Shown in pieces: positions 24,801 through 39,800 of a DNA stretch of 64,000 nucleotides. Source of the DNA: Cyanoderma ruficeps (taxonomy: Eukaryota > Chordata > Aves > Passeriformes > Timaliidae); assembly GCA_008694505.1 (NCBI GenBank), contig VZDJ01004378.1:10973472-11037471 (forward strand), in the 5' to 3' direction. The stretch's first letter is position 1. Every line of letters starts with the position of its first letter. The notes under the pieces are model-generated. The model searched no databases. It was not told where the DNA came from and saw only the letters and a list, made by a program, of their open reading frames with translations. Made by a program: the position numbers and the translations under genes.

Positions 24801-27800
24801 TTTTACAGGATTTAGAGAACACATTTGCAACGTGCCCTCTTCTCACTGCTGTCTTATGCAGACAGAGAGCTCAGAGTGAGCTCCAAAAGACAATTCTTCC
24901 AGAAATTGTTCTACCACGCACTCCCAGCCCCTCCAAATTCTGAAATGGGCTGGTTTGAGTCTACTCCAATACAGAAGTAGACAATCAGTATCACAAAAAG
25001 GAAAAAGCTGACCTTTGAGGTATCAGAGCTAAAGCCATTGTTGACCTTATAGAATAAAACTTAAAGTGTTTTCAGCTCAAACAGATTTATTGGAGGCAAA
25101 AATAGATCCTGTTGTGTATCGTTTTTATCATGTTGTTCACTGGAAAAAATAGACTGCCTATTAATATTAGTAGGATATAGCTGTCAGAACACATATACTT
25201 TGGAAGCTGGCAACAAAACATAAGACCACATTCCATCAGTATACACAGTGCAGGTTTCATTTCCAAGTTTTGATCCAAACCAAAAACCAGTGTGAGAAGA
25301 ACAACAGCAGGCACAAGAATTTCAACAGTTCATTATTTTTACATTTTCCAAAATATTATTTTGAAATGGATTAAGTTTTTCTTCAGTTTTGTATTGTAAT
25401 ACAATGATCCTAGTTTGAAATGAGACATTTTACTCATTCCACTGCAAGTGTATTTACTTGTTCTGTAGTTTCGAAATTAAAAAAAATCAGGTCATGATAT
25501 ATAAAAAAGTTTCTGTTATTGAGACTTTGAAGATGTAAATTTCTTCTCCAAGAGAATGCATACCCTGCCAAGCTCTTGGGTTTTGTTTGTTGAATTGTGA
25601 TGTTAGTTTTTTTAAAATAGAAAAGGCACAAATTATATGCACTGTGATACTCTGAAAATACAAAACTGTTCTTAAAGCAACAGAAGCTATCAGCTCACAC
25701 ACATATTTATCCCAACCCACAGGATCACACTACTGGCACTTCTGGCTTGGGTGAAGAGATGAGAAAAATAACAAATGCAGGAAATCAAGGCAGCTCGCAT
25801 TAACAAGTTACATTTTCAGTAATGATTGCAATAGTTCAAGTTACAGAGTGAAAGCCAAATTACAAGAATTCATAAAGTGTGGGAAAGACAGTTAATATAA
25901 AACAGCTGAGATTTCATGAGTCGTCACAGTAAGTCCTTAATAAATTAACATAAATTAAAAGAAAGATTCTTAATAAATTCTCAACACAACAGAAGTTTGG
26001 GATAAAAACTAGACTACCCCTTACCCACTCATGAACTGAGCCTACGCTGACTCATGGAGGTGGAATAAATCACTTCAGTGAAAACTACCCAGCTTACAGC
26101 ACTGGGACTCGCAAAGCACACACTGTATTGAGCCCACAGTTAACAACTCAAATGGACTCAATGGGCTACAAATGTGTAAGTTAACAGAGTACATAACACA
26201 TTTTTAAGAAAACTCATCTCAAAATTTTTTCAACCTTTTGTCACAGTAGTTCAAAACAGAGCAAAAACCACCAAGGTGTAATTGACGCACAAGCTTATTA
26301 TTTCAGGTGGAAAACAGTTGTGATATATAAAGAAAACTGATGATCTGTCTTGAATTGAAGATTGCTCCAGGAGATAGGAATGCAGTTTGCCATGACAGTC
26401 AAGTGACAATCCCATCGTTACTACAGAGTGACCTGAGAGAAGGATCAGACATGTTACTTATGACACTAGTGAACTTGACACATAAAGAATTGTTTCCCAG
26501 GCGTGTGGACAGCACCATGATGATGGAAACTTGTTAAAAAGGGGTAGAGAGGGAAAAAACCAATCTTAGCCAAGTAAGTTCTCTATTTATTTCAGTTCCT
26601 GAAGGCAAAGTAGATAATTTCTATTAGAGTTCAGCTGGAAAATTAAGCTTAGTTCTAAGTTGTAGGCTTAGAACTTTTTTCCTAATACCATAAAACAAAT
26701 GAGACTGAAAAAAAAATCCTCGCAACAAGGAACAGAAGTGAGTAAAGACAAAAAAAACACAGAGAAATCATGTTTTGGAAAATGCACTAAAAATTAATCA
26801 AGAGGTTCTATGTGGCTTTGCTGTGACAAGAGATTCCTTCCATTAAATAGCCACTTTTTTTGTTGCCAGTTCTATAGCTATCGGTTATATCTCTGTCCTA
26901 AATTTTATTATCTGCTTTCTCACATCCCGATTTATTAAATGAGGCATTCAAGGTTCCTATATTAAAAACATTGAGAAAAAAAGTAATTCATCTCTCAACA
27001 CTAGGAATGCCTTTCAAGTGCTCAATTTTTTTCCCCAGGTACTCAAAAGGGGCTAATGAACTGCAACCAAGCACTTCACAAGCCATGCAGGTGTCAGGAG
27101 ATAACTCTACTACACTCATGAAGCTTGAACCTGATAGAATTGTTCCTGCTTAGTGGTAGCTGAATCATGTCATTCAAGCATGACTAAATTCATAGAGAAA
27201 AGGCTATTTCAGAGAACATAAGAGAAACTATCCCTGTAACAGAAAATTCATTTTGATGACTTGCCAAAATACAACATTTTAAATCACTCATTTTCAAACC
27301 AGTTGAAGACTCCTTGTAATATGCTGCTACAGATTAACTAGATACAATATTAACACTGCCTGTTGTTTATATTTATGGTAATTTACTCTTAAAAATATTC
27401 CAGAGCACCTGAGCTAACAGGTATGTAGAAAGAAGCTCTATAATTTTCTGCATTAAGCTTACAGGCATTTTTCCCTCTATCCCTGGACCGCTATTGGATC
27501 ACCACAACTGAACAATCCAGAAATACAAGCAGAAATGTTCATAAAAACAATACCTATTATTTAGCCCTAAAAGCTTTGTATTTTTACCTAGTAATTCCAC
27601 TTCAGTCATTTGAAGGAGAACACTAAGAAAGGCATACACTACTATAGAAGATAAGAGCTAGCAATTCTTTCCAGGGGCAAACTCCATGGTTTAAGCATTG
27701 TAGCCATACCAAAAAACTGATTTACTGAGATTCCAAGAGATCTCTAAACATCACATCTCTGAATATAGCACCTCCCCTTCTCTGCTACCTAGTTTTCCTT

Positions 27801-30800
27801 TTCAGTGTTATCTTTCTTCTACGTTGACATCAGCTGTACCTACACTTCTATTCCAATCTCAATCATGACAGTTTTATTAATTATCTAATTCCAATGTTGT
27901 TTTCAAGGTCTATCTTGATAGGCGCTTCACAGTCTCCTTTAAAATATTAGGAAACTAGCACTTTTGGTCTTTAAACAGACAACAACAGTCATTAAAACAA
28001 ACATACAAAGATAAAGTTTTTGTCTTCCCTAAAATTCCCATAAATGCTCAAAAACAAAGATGTCATCATTTTAACTTTAGTCTTCTTGTTGCAGGATGTG
28101 ACTACATTTTATCTTACCAGGTTTGATCTAGCTGCTGATTTAGAAAGCATATTTATAGAGGCTGCAGAAACTTGTCTTTGCTTTATCATTTGTGTGCAGA
28201 AACTCATTCAGTACTGACACTCTCAAAGGAAGAAAATATTTAATACTGTGAAAGATGGACTGGTTTTCATTGTTGACATTCTTTAAAAAAAACCCAACTT
28301 TATGGCACAGCAATTCACATGCCTAGCGATGGAAATTAGTCAAGAAGACCACACAATATCTGGAACTGTTGCCCTGAGTCATTTCCATGACCCAGAGCTC
28401 AACACAATACCTTCCTGCACATAAATAATTTTGGACATCTCACAGCAGTACATGCTTCCTTGATTTCCCTCACCTAGTGTTCTCTGATAACCTATGTTAA
28501 TAGAATTTTGACTAATTTGATATGATGAATAACTTGGTCTCATTACAGCAAAGCAGATCCATTTTGAGAACCGAAATAAACAAAAAATATCTACACAATA
28601 CTGATGACCACCACATACACCAGAAGTACAGTAAACTCTGAGCTGCCGGAATTGTGCATCAAACATGCAGACAACCAAACTGGCTTAATGCTGAAGTATC
28701 TTGGTGTTTAGCTGAATTTAATTTATGTAAAGCACAATTTATACATTTGCACAGTGCTGCTTCTGCAGCCATCACAAGTCCATAAAACATCTAATGTCTT
28801 TTGCACTGTTCAAGAGCATAAGCTCCAATTCTGACAGACCTGAACTATTTATCTGTCAATCAGCTTTAGGGTTCATCTGCTATAGTCTGGAAACAAGGAA
28901 CATGATGGGGCCAACTGTGACAGTTTTGATATGAACCCAAATCTACCTACATCTCAAGAGAGTCCTGCATTAGCATGAGGCACCCCTGCATGTAAAGTTG
29001 GGAGTATATTTGTCCATTTGGTGCCACACATCCTGAATGGCCAGAGCCAGCCAAATAGGATTGCCAAGTAGCACACCGTGCCACCAAGCAAGTGAGACTG
29101 CTGAAAGCACAGTGCAGAGACATAAACACTCCCACAGGGCAGCCAACACATTAGCTCTGATTTAGTGGGAGACTTGAAGTGGTCCATACAGAACCAGTAC
29201 CCATATTCTCCCATTATCCACAAATCTCAGAACACAACCTATACTTTTCTATACAGAAATCTAGATGCTATAATTAAATCTCAGTGCTTTTTCCAACCTG
29301 TTGATGGAAATGTATTGTCATCTGAAATGCGCAGTTTAGAGGCTTCAGACATCCTGAAGAATGGCCGACTTACTCAAAGGCACACTCTTTCCTGAAGCTC
29401 TATCGCCTGTTTTGTGTATTTTATTATTGCAAAAATATTAAAATTACAATTTCCCAGTTGAAACACAATGGGTGTAGATTAAGGAAATGCTGTCACCTCA
29501 GCTTTCAATCAAGCTGAAATAAGTTCTTTAACAGAAAACCTGGATCCAAAATATCAGTCAAGCAGAGCTTCCATTTTAATGTGATCCTTTCCTCTTCTCA
29601 AGTCCAACCACCTCCTGGCGTCAATTCAGGCCAATAGCTCTTGCCAGAGGCTTATCCTGTCTCAAGTGGTAAATTACGTGTTTTCTAAATCTAGGGACAC
29701 ATACAACTTATCTAAAAACTTTAAAATAGCACATTAGGCCTGATACTTAAGTCCGCCACTGGGCTCTGGTCAACTTACTTGCCAAACTTTTCCTCCAACA
29801 ACTAGAGAATAATCTAGTCCAGTTTTACTTAGCTATCAAAAAGCTGATACAATTTTAATTACAAAATCCTCTTACTTCCTGGTTTCCTATTAAACTCATC
29901 TCATCCCATCTGAAAAATCAGGAAGCAATTGGCTGTGAAGCACTGTTCCTACAGAAGGATGTTATGTCCTAGCTGCCCAAGATGGTATTGATTTATTCTG
30001 GGTTCATGGACTCAAGTTTCTCTTCCAAATAGCAATCAGTTACCTTTTGAAAGACAGCAGGATTCAGTGAGAGAGGTAATATCATGAAATTAAAGAATCA
30101 TTTAGGTTGGAAAAGACCTCTATGATCATGACGATACTATCTAACAGAAGAGGCAACTATTACATACCTGGAATTATCTATTCATCAGAACAGTTCAAGA
30201 TTGAAGGAGGTATCTCCTGCCATGTTTTCCTTCCCAGAAAAAAACACAGTTCCCAGGAAAAACAAAGCCTGTGGTATTTCTTCAACATTTTTCACCTTTT
30301 TAAATGTAAAATCTCTACATGGTATCACATACATTTCAAAATTTCAACTTTGCAAATGAATTTCATGCTTTTCTTCACTTCTTAGGAAAAAAAAACACCA
30401 CCAAACCATATCTGGCTTCAGAGACTTAAGGAGGTTTTATTCAAAGGCAGCCGTACTCCTTAAGCAGTACCATTTATCTATACTTCTCTTCCCTGCAGGG
30501 AGACATTGACTTTTTGTTCAAGACAGCAGATTTATTCCTCAAGAAAAAGGAGTTAGAAATATCTGGAACAGAAACCTGACTGATTTCATCTTAGCCTTGG
30601 TCATATAATTTCCTCAAAAAAGAAAAGTCGTTATATTTAAAGTATTCTACCCTTTCAGGTGATTCAGGAGGACAGACTAAATGCTTCCAAGCTAATGTGA
30701 GTTCCTACATCTTCTACTCAACTTCTTGCTTCTTTTAGCCTAGGCAATGAGTTCAGCATGTTTCTGAACATCAGCTTCTGTCCTACCAGCATAGCATGAC

Positions 30801-33800
30801 AGGACTCATTCTTTGGAAACCTAGAATTAGGTCTCTAAAAGTCTAGTCAACTAGCACCCTGAATTTTACTCTCCAGCAGTTTACAGGAATTAGCAAAACT
30901 GCTATAGTCAAAAGATCTCACAACTACTAAATAATCTACATATGTTATCTATGGTCAAACTCGTGAAGCTGACTGCTATAGAATAGAATCAGTACCAAAA
31001 AGAAATGCTTTTGCCTTTACAGTTTCCATATGACTTTTTTTAAGGTGTCTCCTTAGGAAAGTCTCGGAGATCATTCCAAAAGCTGCAGTGTAAACTTAGG
31101 GTATGCTGATGCATTATGAATTAAACCTAGAACACTTGTCACACTTCTAACAAATGTAGCAGAAACTCTCAAATTGAAGTCAGGCATTCCCAATTAAGTA
31201 TCTTTGTGCAAAGCATAAAAGAACAAGGCCAATGAGCTTGTAGGAAAAAATACCTAGAACTACTCACTGGGCCTCAGAGAAAGTCTGTCACCTCCTCCAA
31301 CTAACCACTCAAGTTTTCCTGAAACCCACTTTCTTCTTCATTTACTACTTAGGAAGGACAATTGCTTTAAAAGCTACCTTCTGTAAATAGAAGAGATGGA
31401 TTGTATCCATCCCTCCTTGTTTTCATGCCCTGCAGACTTGTCTATCTCCTCTCCATCTGCTCCTGTGTTTCTAACTGAGCTGACTCAGCTAATATTCTTT
31501 ACAAATGGAATTCCAGCATCATTCGTATACTAGTATTTTTCCTCCACCAGCTTTTGCTACTCCCTCATCTAGCAATGATTTTCAAAACTCCTTGTAAACA
31601 TTCCAAACCCTGATAAAAATCCTGATTTGCTGATGTTTGTTTCATACACATCTTTTTAAAGTCTAAGCAGGATACAGTTAAGGGCATTAAAATCTTGTTG
31701 AGAACAAAGTTGAATCATTCAAATTCTACTCCGTTCTTTCATTACTACACTGGGTCATCTAGCAACACAAATGTACAGGCTTTAAATATCTTATAATTTA
31801 TTTGAAGATCATTTTCCACTCACATCTATCCCAACTATTCATGTCTCAAGAAGCTAACAGAAATCTGATATCCACAGTAATACTCTAATCTTCATTTTTC
31901 CAGTCATTACTAGAATCTCAAGAAAAGCTTATCTTCACATACTTTCTACTTCATCATCCTATACTAGCTTGTCTCTACTATCTCCTCCACCACATGTCCT
32001 CATTACTCTAAGGTCCACATGCTCAAATATCTCTTAACACAGTAACTACAGCAATTAATTTAAAAGCAAAGGGTTGTTCCTAATCTTGAAAGCAAGGAGA
32101 TATATACAGAAAGACAAATAGAAAGAGGCATGATTTTACAGTAAGCAGCTTTTTAAACAAATCGAAGGGTGGGAAGAAGTGGTTTTAAGTACATTTTTGA
32201 AGAAATGAATACTCCTGTAACACATACTAGAACACCTTCACATAGATATGAATGTTTTGAACAATTCTTACAGCATTTACTTCAGTAACTTTTATAGGGC
32301 ACATCTATAGTTGAGTGTTGTAGCAATATTAGACTATGACAAGGAAGCTACCTGTGCATTTTCAAAAAGACATTAATTATGTAAAGATCTAACTCTAACT
32401 TTGTAATAGAGCTGAGACAGCTTTTCATTCAGCAGATCACAGAACGGGTTGCAGCCAGCAGCTTTGGAATGCGACTTTCCATGAAGGATCAATGACGTAG
32501 ATTTAGATGGCAGAATGTCTAAATGGCTCCAGAATGAAAGAAAGATATTTCAAATTCAGTTTCTGCAACAAGTAACATTACCTTCAAGTAAACCTTACAA
32601 AGAAGTCAAAAACTTTCCTCCCATCCATTAGCCGTTTTTTGGGGATTTTTTGAGGGTTACCTCGCTTCTCCTACCCCCATACACTGATAACAAGTTACTA
32701 TATCAAACAAGTTCCCAATTCCTCAGGCATGTTTTCACTCTTTTTCAGAGGTCTTTCTGCAAGACATGTAACACTGACACTAGAGATTTTTGTATCTAAG
32801 CCCCTTCCAGAGTCTCTTTTCCCTCCCAATTTAACTGGTTTTAAGGACAAAAAAAAAGTAAGCAACTTCACCTAAACATTCACCTTAAAAATTAAGCATA
32901 TACACAGCTTCCTGACTCTTCCTTGCTGTGAGTTAACCTTTGCTGTGAAGAGCTCAACTTCAAAGAGACTGCTCTTCTTTTCAAGACTAGGAATTCACAA
33001 AGTATGTTGGAAGGTTGAGGCCTACATTTGTATAGACACTGAAATGGTATTGACAGTGTTAAATAAAATTAACAGGATGAAATTAGATTTCGCATCATAA
33101 TCTCATCAATGCTTCAAATGCAAAAGAATTTCCTAGGAGTCAAGGAATTGTTACCTGAACTCTTTATAATACAGAAAGAAATAACTACAACCAAGACACG
33201 CATGCATGTGTGCTGCAGGCACTCCAGTAGCTGTCCTAATGTAATAATACTGGCAGTCAACAACCAATTTGACACATAGACAGTGGCAGAGTCTTATTAA
33301 ACCTCTGAGTAAGAAGGGAAAAGTTTAACTGTTATATTTTAGGCCATTCATTCCAGTTTATGCTTAAATCTGTACCATTAAGGTGCAAGTATATGCAATC
33401 TGGCTGCACAGAAACCAGGCAAAAATTCCCTGCCTTTTTTACTGATCTTTCTTTGTGCTTCAAGACAATGAAATTTTCAAGTGTTAGTTTGACAGTAAAC
33501 ACTTAAAACCATGCAACACTTAAAAGCATGTCTGTTTTTTAAACTTCAATAGTAGAGGGACTATTTTTGTCTAATGTAAAACACTAATTCCCAAATAATT
33601 AGAGAAAGGTTAAGCATTTGTACACAACACAATTAAAAGCACAACAGCTTTTAATATATCCTTCATATATTTGCAGACTGCCAGCTACAATATTTTTAGA
33701 CTTTATTTTCTTCTTTCAGGCAATTTTTCACCTAACTTAACATTTTCTTCTAGATTTGTTACATAAGTAAAATCTGCTTTTTGAAATTACATTTAACTTT

Positions 33801-36800
33801 TTATTGATGATCATATCTTCTCCACAATCTCTTGCTGCATCACCTTCTACAAGAGCTTTTAGCTTCTGCCAAACAATATTCCATAACAGAGGAAGTTGCT
33901 TTTTCAACTTCACTATAAACCCAGCACAAACCTTTATTCCATTACTATTGCTGGTTTTTGAGATCAAGTTCCAGTAAGCCACAACTTACCTCCTAATTAA
34001 AAAAAAAAAAAGAAAAAGATTCACATCAGTGAGTATTAAGTACATCGGTGATATTTAAAGCAAACAGGAAATCATCAAGGAGACTGTGTATGCTAAGTAG
34101 CATTGCCAATGCTGTGGCCAATTAGATCTTGAAAACTGTGTTCTACACAGAAGCAAGCAGCTCACATAAAGATGCCACTCCTGATGTTTAACAGTTTAAG
34201 TCCTATGGAAAGTAAAAAATATTTCCTACTGCCAGTTCTTGTAATGCAAGTACAAGTTGCTATCAATTAAATTAAATCAAATCACTATGAGGAGAAACAG
34301 ACTTTGGGTTCTGACGCAGATCAACTCACTCTCCCTCAGCCATCAGTACTCTATTAAACTATTCATAGAATAAAAACTATCAGATTAAACTATGTTTAGC
34401 TTGCTGTGTCACATGAATATGCCCTCACTAATCACCACACAAAGCCATCTTGTGAGAAACTAGTCTTTATTGCTACATTGAAGCAGTTCATGACCAAATG
34501 CATCTTCAACACTTTGCTATCCAAAATTATTTTTTCTCATTACCATTACTTCTGTCATATCCTACAGTGTTAACAGGTCATTTCACTGCCTCTGCAAATA
34601 GTGCAACTGAATAATTATGACAGTACAAACAATGGAGCTAATGGTCTGTGCAAGAAAACATGATATAGATCCATCTCCATATAGCAGAATAGCAATGCAA
34701 TTTCTACACATCCTATGTATATTTGAATCCTAACTTTCAGACAGCTCTGATTTGTGCTTTCGTATTCCTAGCTGTTTTACAGCTAGAATCATTTACTTGG
34801 AATTCATTCATTCAGTGCATTTCTAGCAATTCTGTCTTTCAATAAAAGCTGATTCAATTACAACAGACTCACATGACCCATCTGGTTTTATCAGTCACTG
34901 TAAAAATGTGCAAAAAACTACCCCTTGAGGCAGTGTCCCTATTTAATCATTCCCTTAAAGGGAATGCCCTATTTTCCAGATGACATTTAACAGATGAGGC
35001 CAGCAAGTCTCCTGAAGACAACTGGTACAGTGCATAACAGCCTGCTCTAAGAAATATCTGTACCAGGACGTTTAGAAAGACAAAGTTCATCTTCATGGGT
35101 AGTTTTCAAAGCAGCCATCAAACGTTACTTCTCCAACAAGCAGCTAAAAGGCTCCAATCTCTTGCACACTGTTGTTAGAATTCTTCCCCACAAGCTGTGG
35201 TGCACCAATGCTCAGTGTGACAGCTGCATTGAAAATACCCTGCTTGAGAAACATACCACTATCAACTAATTCATGTTTCCTAGATGATGATGAGCTACAT
35301 ATGAGCAGGGGTCAGGGTCAACTTCCTGTAACATCATCCTCTGAGGAGGCAGTATTTGGGAGTCTATAGAAAAAGGAGTAGTTACAGTCTCCTAGACCCC
35401 TAGATCCTTGGGATTCATGGGGAAGTGACCTCTTCCAAATGCCAGTCTCACAAAGGATTGGATCCTGCACGCTGCTCCTCTGTCCCCTTCCTGCAGAAAC
35501 TGTGAAACCCTCTTGCACCTATGCAAAAAACCATGCAAAATAGGAGGATCACACTGATGCAGCAGCACAGTCATTGTTGCAATGACCACGGCCAATACTT
35601 GATACAGCTAGTTTTGTGATCAAACTGGAAGGAGCTTGCTTCTGACCTATCTTACTTACTCTGCACTGCAGGTGCCATCTGCCCAAAAGCTGGCAGCAAT
35701 CTAGACACTTCTTTCATTCAGAGCCAGCCCCAAAGATGTCCACCTTAACTAGGGGAAAAGGCTACACACTTTCCCTAAAAAATCAAGTCTCCATTCATGT
35801 TCATTAAGATCTTCATTAATCTAAAATGATGCCACAGAATGAGTCCTCACATTCTCTTTTATCCTCTTAATTCAATTCCAGAATTTCTAGTGCATGACCC
35901 TAATAAGAGATTTCAGTGATAGACAAAACAAATAACTTTCTTTCCACAGCATGTGCCAAACCAGCTTTCTTCAGTTTTTAGAGTTGGGAACTCTACTTCC
36001 ATAGTGAATTTTCAAGCCTCTACTCATTCACACTTCTTTTTTTCTACTAGGCACTATCATATCAGCTGTGTGGTGCAGAGAAAGTATATTCAAGAATTTT
36101 GGAAAAGTTTAAAGATAGATTCCAAATCTTCAGTCAGTCAGAATAGGAAAACTTTCAATTGCTTGTTTCCTCCCCACCCCTCAACTTCTAAGAAAACAAG
36201 AAAAAACTTGTAGCAGATGGCAAGGTCATATCTTCTAGTCTTCAATCTGAGTTTTGATGGAAAGTTTGCCAGCCAAAAGCCTCCTGACAACATTCTGCAG
36301 CTGAACTCTCCAAGTTCAAGCCTGCTCTACATCAGTGTGGAATGCACTTCAGAGAACAGACAATCCTCAGGATCTCTCTGTCCTACTTAAACCAGGATAA
36401 GCTACTGTGTGAAAGTATAAAAATTGAACACTTAGTATTTTGTTCTAACTAGCCTACTTCAAAAGTATCTTGTAGCTGACTGTATGAGCCAAGAAGACAT
36501 CATTTGATACGCTGAGTAAATGTTCTGCAAAGCATACTGTCCTAACATGACTTTCAAGATGAAAAGTACAGATAATTCTATCAAGTTTTAAACAGGAACA
36601 GGCATAGAGGGCTGTCACAGCAATCAAGGAAAATTGGATAAAAAAGTTAGGGTCAGAAAATGCAAATTCGTATCACTTTACAAGTGATACAAGAGCTTTC
36701 TTTTTACCAGCTAATCTTCTCTTTTAACATACTTCATCTTATTTTAGGTGTTTACTCAAATCCTTTAGTCTAGGATAGACAATTTTCCCTCGAAAAGACA

Positions 36801-39800
36801 CATAGAATAAGAATACCACTGGTGGCACTAAAAAACAAAGATGACGTTTCCAATAAAAAAATCAAACCAAAACACCAAAAAAATCCCTCAATAAAACACC
36901 CCAGCAAGCAAAGCTACATATATCAAAACACACACTACTTATGCCCCAAAGGAAGGTACTTAATCATGGAAAGAAAGCAAATACCAGATGGCATAAAGTC
37001 TTCTTTGCTTCAGTACCCACACAGAAGTTTAATTCCATACAACCAAATCAAACAAGGGAGTATGAGTTCAAGTTAGAATAAGAAACAGACCGCTGAACGT
37101 TATTTATGGCAGTCAACAGCCTCTATGGAAATTCACCCTCAGAAAAAAAAAAATGTTTAGAGAACTGCAGGAAAGGTGAAAGAAGCCATCAAGTACTGCA
37201 GAAGAACAAGAAAAAAGGAAAAAAAAATCATAAGATGGGCAAATAAACACCTCAATCTAACTCAAATTTCAGAAAGATATTAGAATGAAATTATTTAATA
37301 ATTGGGAGCATTAAAGGATAAAGCCAATTGGCTTGATAGTCTGGTTTCTTTTTTAATGGACTATTAGCCCTGCTGACTAGGAGAAAAGAAATACATGTTG
37401 CCAGTCTTGACTTGCAACACAGTCAAAAATATGTTCTCCCACTTAAGCTAAACTATGAAGAGGACAAAGTTGTGCAGAATGAAGTTCAAAATTTGGGTTA
37501 GCTTGTTTAATAGTTCCCAACAACCAGCTGTGGATATATTTACATGCATCTATGGGGCAGCATTTATAGTGAGGTTCTACAGGCATAAGATTTAATATTT
37601 TTAATTATACTTTGGACAAAGGTATAAGGAACAGAACAAGAATCAAGCTGAGAGGTGATGAGAACAATCTGACAAGACAATCCGGCAGTAAGGTGACTCA
37701 GAATGAAAATTATGAATTCCAAAAAAGACAGCACAAAGTACAGAAGGCCCCACGACTACACAAAGAAAAGCCCTACTTAAGTAACAAGATACAAAAGGAT
37801 ACCAGACTGTAGTGGATCAAGTAGATTACAATTTTTATGAGCTTCTTCGAGTACCTAATTAAAATACCTGTCAGGTTCAAAACTAGAAAGATTTAACATG
37901 AGATTTAACCTAAAAAAAAAAAGTCAACAACATTCCCCCCTACTCCTTTCTACATCCATGAGCAGCATCTAACTGAGCCACCCAATCAAAATTCATTCAT
38001 ACCTGCAGAATTCTTAAGTTTCGCTCTGTTTTTCAGGGAAAACAATTCCTAAATATATTCCTAAACAATTTCAAAGCTTACTTTTAAAACCTCTTTTTTA
38101 AAATAAAACTGGAAGTCCAGGATGACTGAATTACTCAATGGCTATCTACAGAGCAAAAGAGAACTATTTATTCTTACTTCTCTTCATAATTTAATATTAA
38201 CACTAAACCATAAAACTCGTAATATATACTCCATATTTTACCAAGCTCTATATGACTTTTCCACTCACTTCACTCCTGCAAATCTCTCCTTCTCTAAACT
38301 ACAACAAGTAAGAAACAGCTCTTGAGTCTGCTGAGCTTGATTCAGTCATGTCTTTGTAAAATGAGCATGACAGGCAGCTCTTCCTCTTTTTCTCCTTCCC
38401 AACCTTCCCCCGACACGCAGGCGCATGTGCGCACACAGAGGCTGCATTCTGGAAGGCAGAACAGCCCTTAACAAGCTGTTGTGAAACAGATATGTTAAAC
38501 CAGATATACAAGAGAAGTACCAACTCTCTGTCCTCAGCAGTACTGCATTTCAACAGAAATACAAATACCAGATTTGATTAAATGTAACTGATTTGTGCTT
38601 ATAAACATCCAGATGGTACATGACTAAACACATTGCCCATGTTTTCTGAAGAAAAATGACCTTGATATCCAAGTTAAAAAATTAAACATTTTATTTATGA
38701 GTCTCAAAGCACAAAACAAACTCATGGCAGTTCCAAGTAGAGACCTGTATCTCATACTTAGGAGATCATCAGATATGATTATAAAATGCATTAGACAGCC
38801 AAACTCTCAGGCACAGTCAAGGAAACAAATACCGAGGAAATGTACAAAGATTCTATCCCAGTTCCTTATATCTCACACCCTCAGGTGTCTGGTGGGATTT
38901 AAATTCGGCTTTTCATACCTTAGCCTGTGAGAAAAGGAACAATTCAGTGGTGAAGATCAATAGATCATAGAACACAGAAGCCATGTCCTCGTTTGGCTGG
39001 TTATATATTATCTCTACTTCAGCAGTAAAGGACATTAAGAGGTATAGATCCCAAATCCACAAAAATTCATCCTGACTAAACGTGACTTTCTCATTCTGGC
39101 TATAAATTTCGGAGGCTATTTTATAAATGATAGTGCATATAAGACCTCACTCAACATGTGTATCAAATCCTAAAAAAAACCCACCCTAAATACAAGAAAA
39201 AAAGAAAAACCCACAAAACTTCACAGAAGCCATTTGTACCAGTCTCATCTCCTTATTCTCCCTTTCCCCCAGTAAAAAAAAAATAAGCTTGGATAGTGTG
39301 CACTAAGACTCAGACTCATTGCCAAGATTAAGTTTTTATTTAATTCAAAGCAAGTAATGAAAGTAGTTCTAAATATAAAATAAAACCATAGCAATCATAA
39401 AATACACATCTGTATAACAAATCTTTCCTTATTACTAGCTAAGAGAATACTATTAGTGAAAATATCCTTTGAAATTTGGCCCCTTTTACTAACTTAAAAA
39501 CCACACAATGTTATCAAGTCTGAAAAGGGGAAATTGATCGCATGTACCTGCATCCTTTTCTTTTGTTTTGTTTTTTTACACAATAGAATATCATTCCAAA
39601 CACTTCAAAGTTTAAAAAGCCAGTATTTGCAGTTCCTCCTGTAGCTCTCACTATACAGCCCTGGATGCTCATTGTTCACAGTGAAAGGAGAAGTGGTTTG
39701 TAACAGCATTGGAAAAAGAACACGATCCTGCAACTAGAGATCAGACCATGTGCATAAAAACCACATGAAGGAAAGCAAAGTGACAGGTAATTTTAAATCT